From positions 1 through 64,000 of the forward strand of contig NZ_ATDK01000240.1 in assembly GCF_000444135.1 (NCBI RefSeq): a DNA stretch of 64,000 nt, read 5' to 3'. This document shows, piece by piece, positions 63,093 through 64,000 of the stretch. The stretch's first letter is position 1. Each line of letters begins with the position of its first letter. Position numbers and translations under genes: made by a program. The notes under the pieces are model-generated. The model was not told the DNA's origin, did no database searches, and saw only the letters and a list, made by a program, of their open reading frames with translations. This DNA is from Pseudomonas avellanae BPIC 631 (GTDB taxonomy: Bacteria; Pseudomonadota; Gammaproteobacteria; Pseudomonadales; Pseudomonadaceae).

Positions 63093-64000
63093 TCAGAGCA
63101 TCTCGGCCCACAGGTCATATTCGTCGGCGTCGGTGACGCGACACATGATCTTGTCGCCCGGCTGGACGGTGCTGCCGTCTTCAAGACCGATGAACACGTT
63201 GCCATCGATTTCCGGCGCATCGAAGAAACAACGGCCTACCGCGCCGCGATCATCGACTTCGTCGATCAGCACTTCGATTTCCTTGCCGATCTTCATCTGC
63301 AGGCGGGCTGCGCTGATGGCCTGTTGATGAGCCATGAAGCGATCCCAGCGATCCTGTTTGACGTCATCCGGCACAATGGCGGCGTCCAGCAGGTTGGCAG
63401 GAGCACCTTCTACCGGCGAGTACTGGAAGCAGCCGACGCGGTCCAGCTGGGCTTCGGTCAGCCAGTCCAGCAGGTATTGGAAGTCTTCTTCGGTTTCACC
63501 AGGGAAGCCGACGATGAACGTCGAACGAATGATCAGATCAGGGCACTGCTCGCGCCAGTTCTTGATACGTGCCAGGGTCTTGTCTTCAAAGGCCGGGCGC
63601 TTCATCAGCTTGAGGATTTTCGGGCTGGCGTGCTGGAAGGGGATATCGAGGTACGGCAGGATCTTGCCCGCCGCCATCAGCGGGATCAGCTCATCGACGT
63701 GCGGGTACGGGTAGACATAGTGCAAACGAACCCAGACCCCCATCGAGCCCAGCGCCTGACACAGCTCGGTCATGCGGGTCTTGACCGGCTGACCGTCCCA
63801 GAAACCGGTGCGGTATTTGACATCGACGCCGTAGGCGCTGGTGTCCTGGGAAATCACCAGCAATTCCTTCACGCCGGATTTGACCAGACGCTTGGCCTCA
63901 TCCAGCACATCGCCAACCGGACGGCTGACCAGCTTGCCGCGCATCGACGGGATGATGCAGAAGCTGCAACTGTGGTTGCAGCCTTCGGAAATCTTCAGGT
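63093..64000 (-). CDS. rimO: Ribosomal protein S12 methylthiotransferase RimO (C-terminal part, partial)
   Basis: A radical-SAM enzyme that adds a methylthio group to Asp88 of ribosomal protein S12. About 302 residues are in the window. They start just before the radical-SAM cluster motif CNHSCSFC (CxxxCxxC, about 63980-63957), followed by [23 protein letters not shown], the TIM-barrel part, [13 protein letters not shown], and a C-terminal TRAM domain ([15 protein letters not shown] and on to GDKIMCRV). The N-terminal part lies past the right edge. Confidence 0.95.
   Translation of the reverse strand, partial: LKISEGCNHSCSFCIIPSMRGKLVSRPVGDVLDEAKRLVKSGVKELLVISQDTSAYGVDVKYRTGFWDGQPVKTRMTELCQALGSMGVWVRLHYVYPYPHVDELIPLMAAGKILPYLDIPFQHASPKILKLMKRPAFEDKTLARIKNWREQCPDLIIRSTFIVGFPGETEEDFQYLLDWLTEAQLDRVGCFQYSPVEGAPANLLDAAIVPDDVKQDRWDRFMAHQQAISAARLQMKIGKEIEVLIDEVDDRGAVGRCFFDAPEIDGNVFIGLEDGSTVQPGDKIMCRVTDADEYDLWAEML

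Overview
The window is a stretch of conserved core chromosome from a fluorescent pseudomonad, most likely the Pseudomonas syringae group. This is inferred from gene content, protein sequences and gene order: glnD-map / rpsB-tsf-pyrH-frr-uppS-cdsA-dxr-rseP-bamA-skp-lpxD-fabZ-lpxA-lpxB-rnhB-dnaE-accA-tilS-pyrG-kdsA-eno-ftsB-ispD / adhC-fghA-ispF-truD-surE-pcm-nlpD-rpoS-rsmZ-fdxA-mutS-pncC-recA-recX. This order closely matches the PA3600s block known from P. aeruginosa. No tRNA, rRNA, CRISPR, prophage or intact insertion sequence was seen. The left edge is not biological: bases 1-28 match an Illumina paired-end adapter at 27 of 28 positions and replace the continuation of dapE, so the window begins at a contig end of a draft assembly.

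Layout. 1-13.4 kb, mostly minus strand: partial dapE, an NdvB-like GH17/GT2 glucan synthase, tcdA facing csdA-csdE (sulfur transfer and ct6A), dapD, an ArsC/Spx-like reductase, a 76-aa unknown (plus), a leaderless astacin-like metalloprotease, dapC, glnD and map. Three diaminopimelate genes lie within 10 kb. 13.4-39.9 kb, plus strand: a long housekeeping run covering translation (rpsB, tsf, frr), pyrimidines (pyrH, pyrG), isoprenoid and undecaprenyl synthesis (uppS, dxr, ispD), phospholipid (cdsA), envelope proteolysis and outer-membrane assembly (rseP, bamA, skp), lipid A and KDO (lpxD, lpxA, lpxB, kdsA), fatty acids (fabZ, accA), replication (dnaE, rnhB), tRNA-Ile lysidine (tilS), glycolysis (eno) and division (ftsB). 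Many junctions overlap by 1-4 bases.

39.9-56 kb: the glutathione-dependent formaldehyde module (LysR regulator, adhC, fghA); ispF-truD-surE-pcm-nlpD-rpoS; the sRNA gene rsmZ (plus), which I identify by its repeated GGA motifs, its terminator and its location; fdxA and mutS (minus); a 41-aa basic small protein; pncC, a LexA-boxed recA, recX, a LOG-family protein and a PA3611-like periplasmic protein. 56-64 kb: a MITE-like imperfect palindrome, a DTW-domain protein, erdR-like regulator, dgkA, the divergent finR/fpr pair, trmO, a DUF1456 protein, a pseudouridine-synthase homologue that has lost its catalytic Asp, a GNAT acetyltransferase and the 3' part of rimO.

Points most worth a second look: the adapter-contaminated edge; the active-site-less pseudouridine synthase homologue (61746-62456); the cytosolic-looking astacin-like protease (7551-8381); a 26-codon ORF with a good ribosome binding site in the pyrG leader; ispF, whose only SD-like sequence sits inside a terminator stem; and the palindromic repeats at 42014-42081 and 56262-56451. 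I did not find a convincing new multi-gene system.
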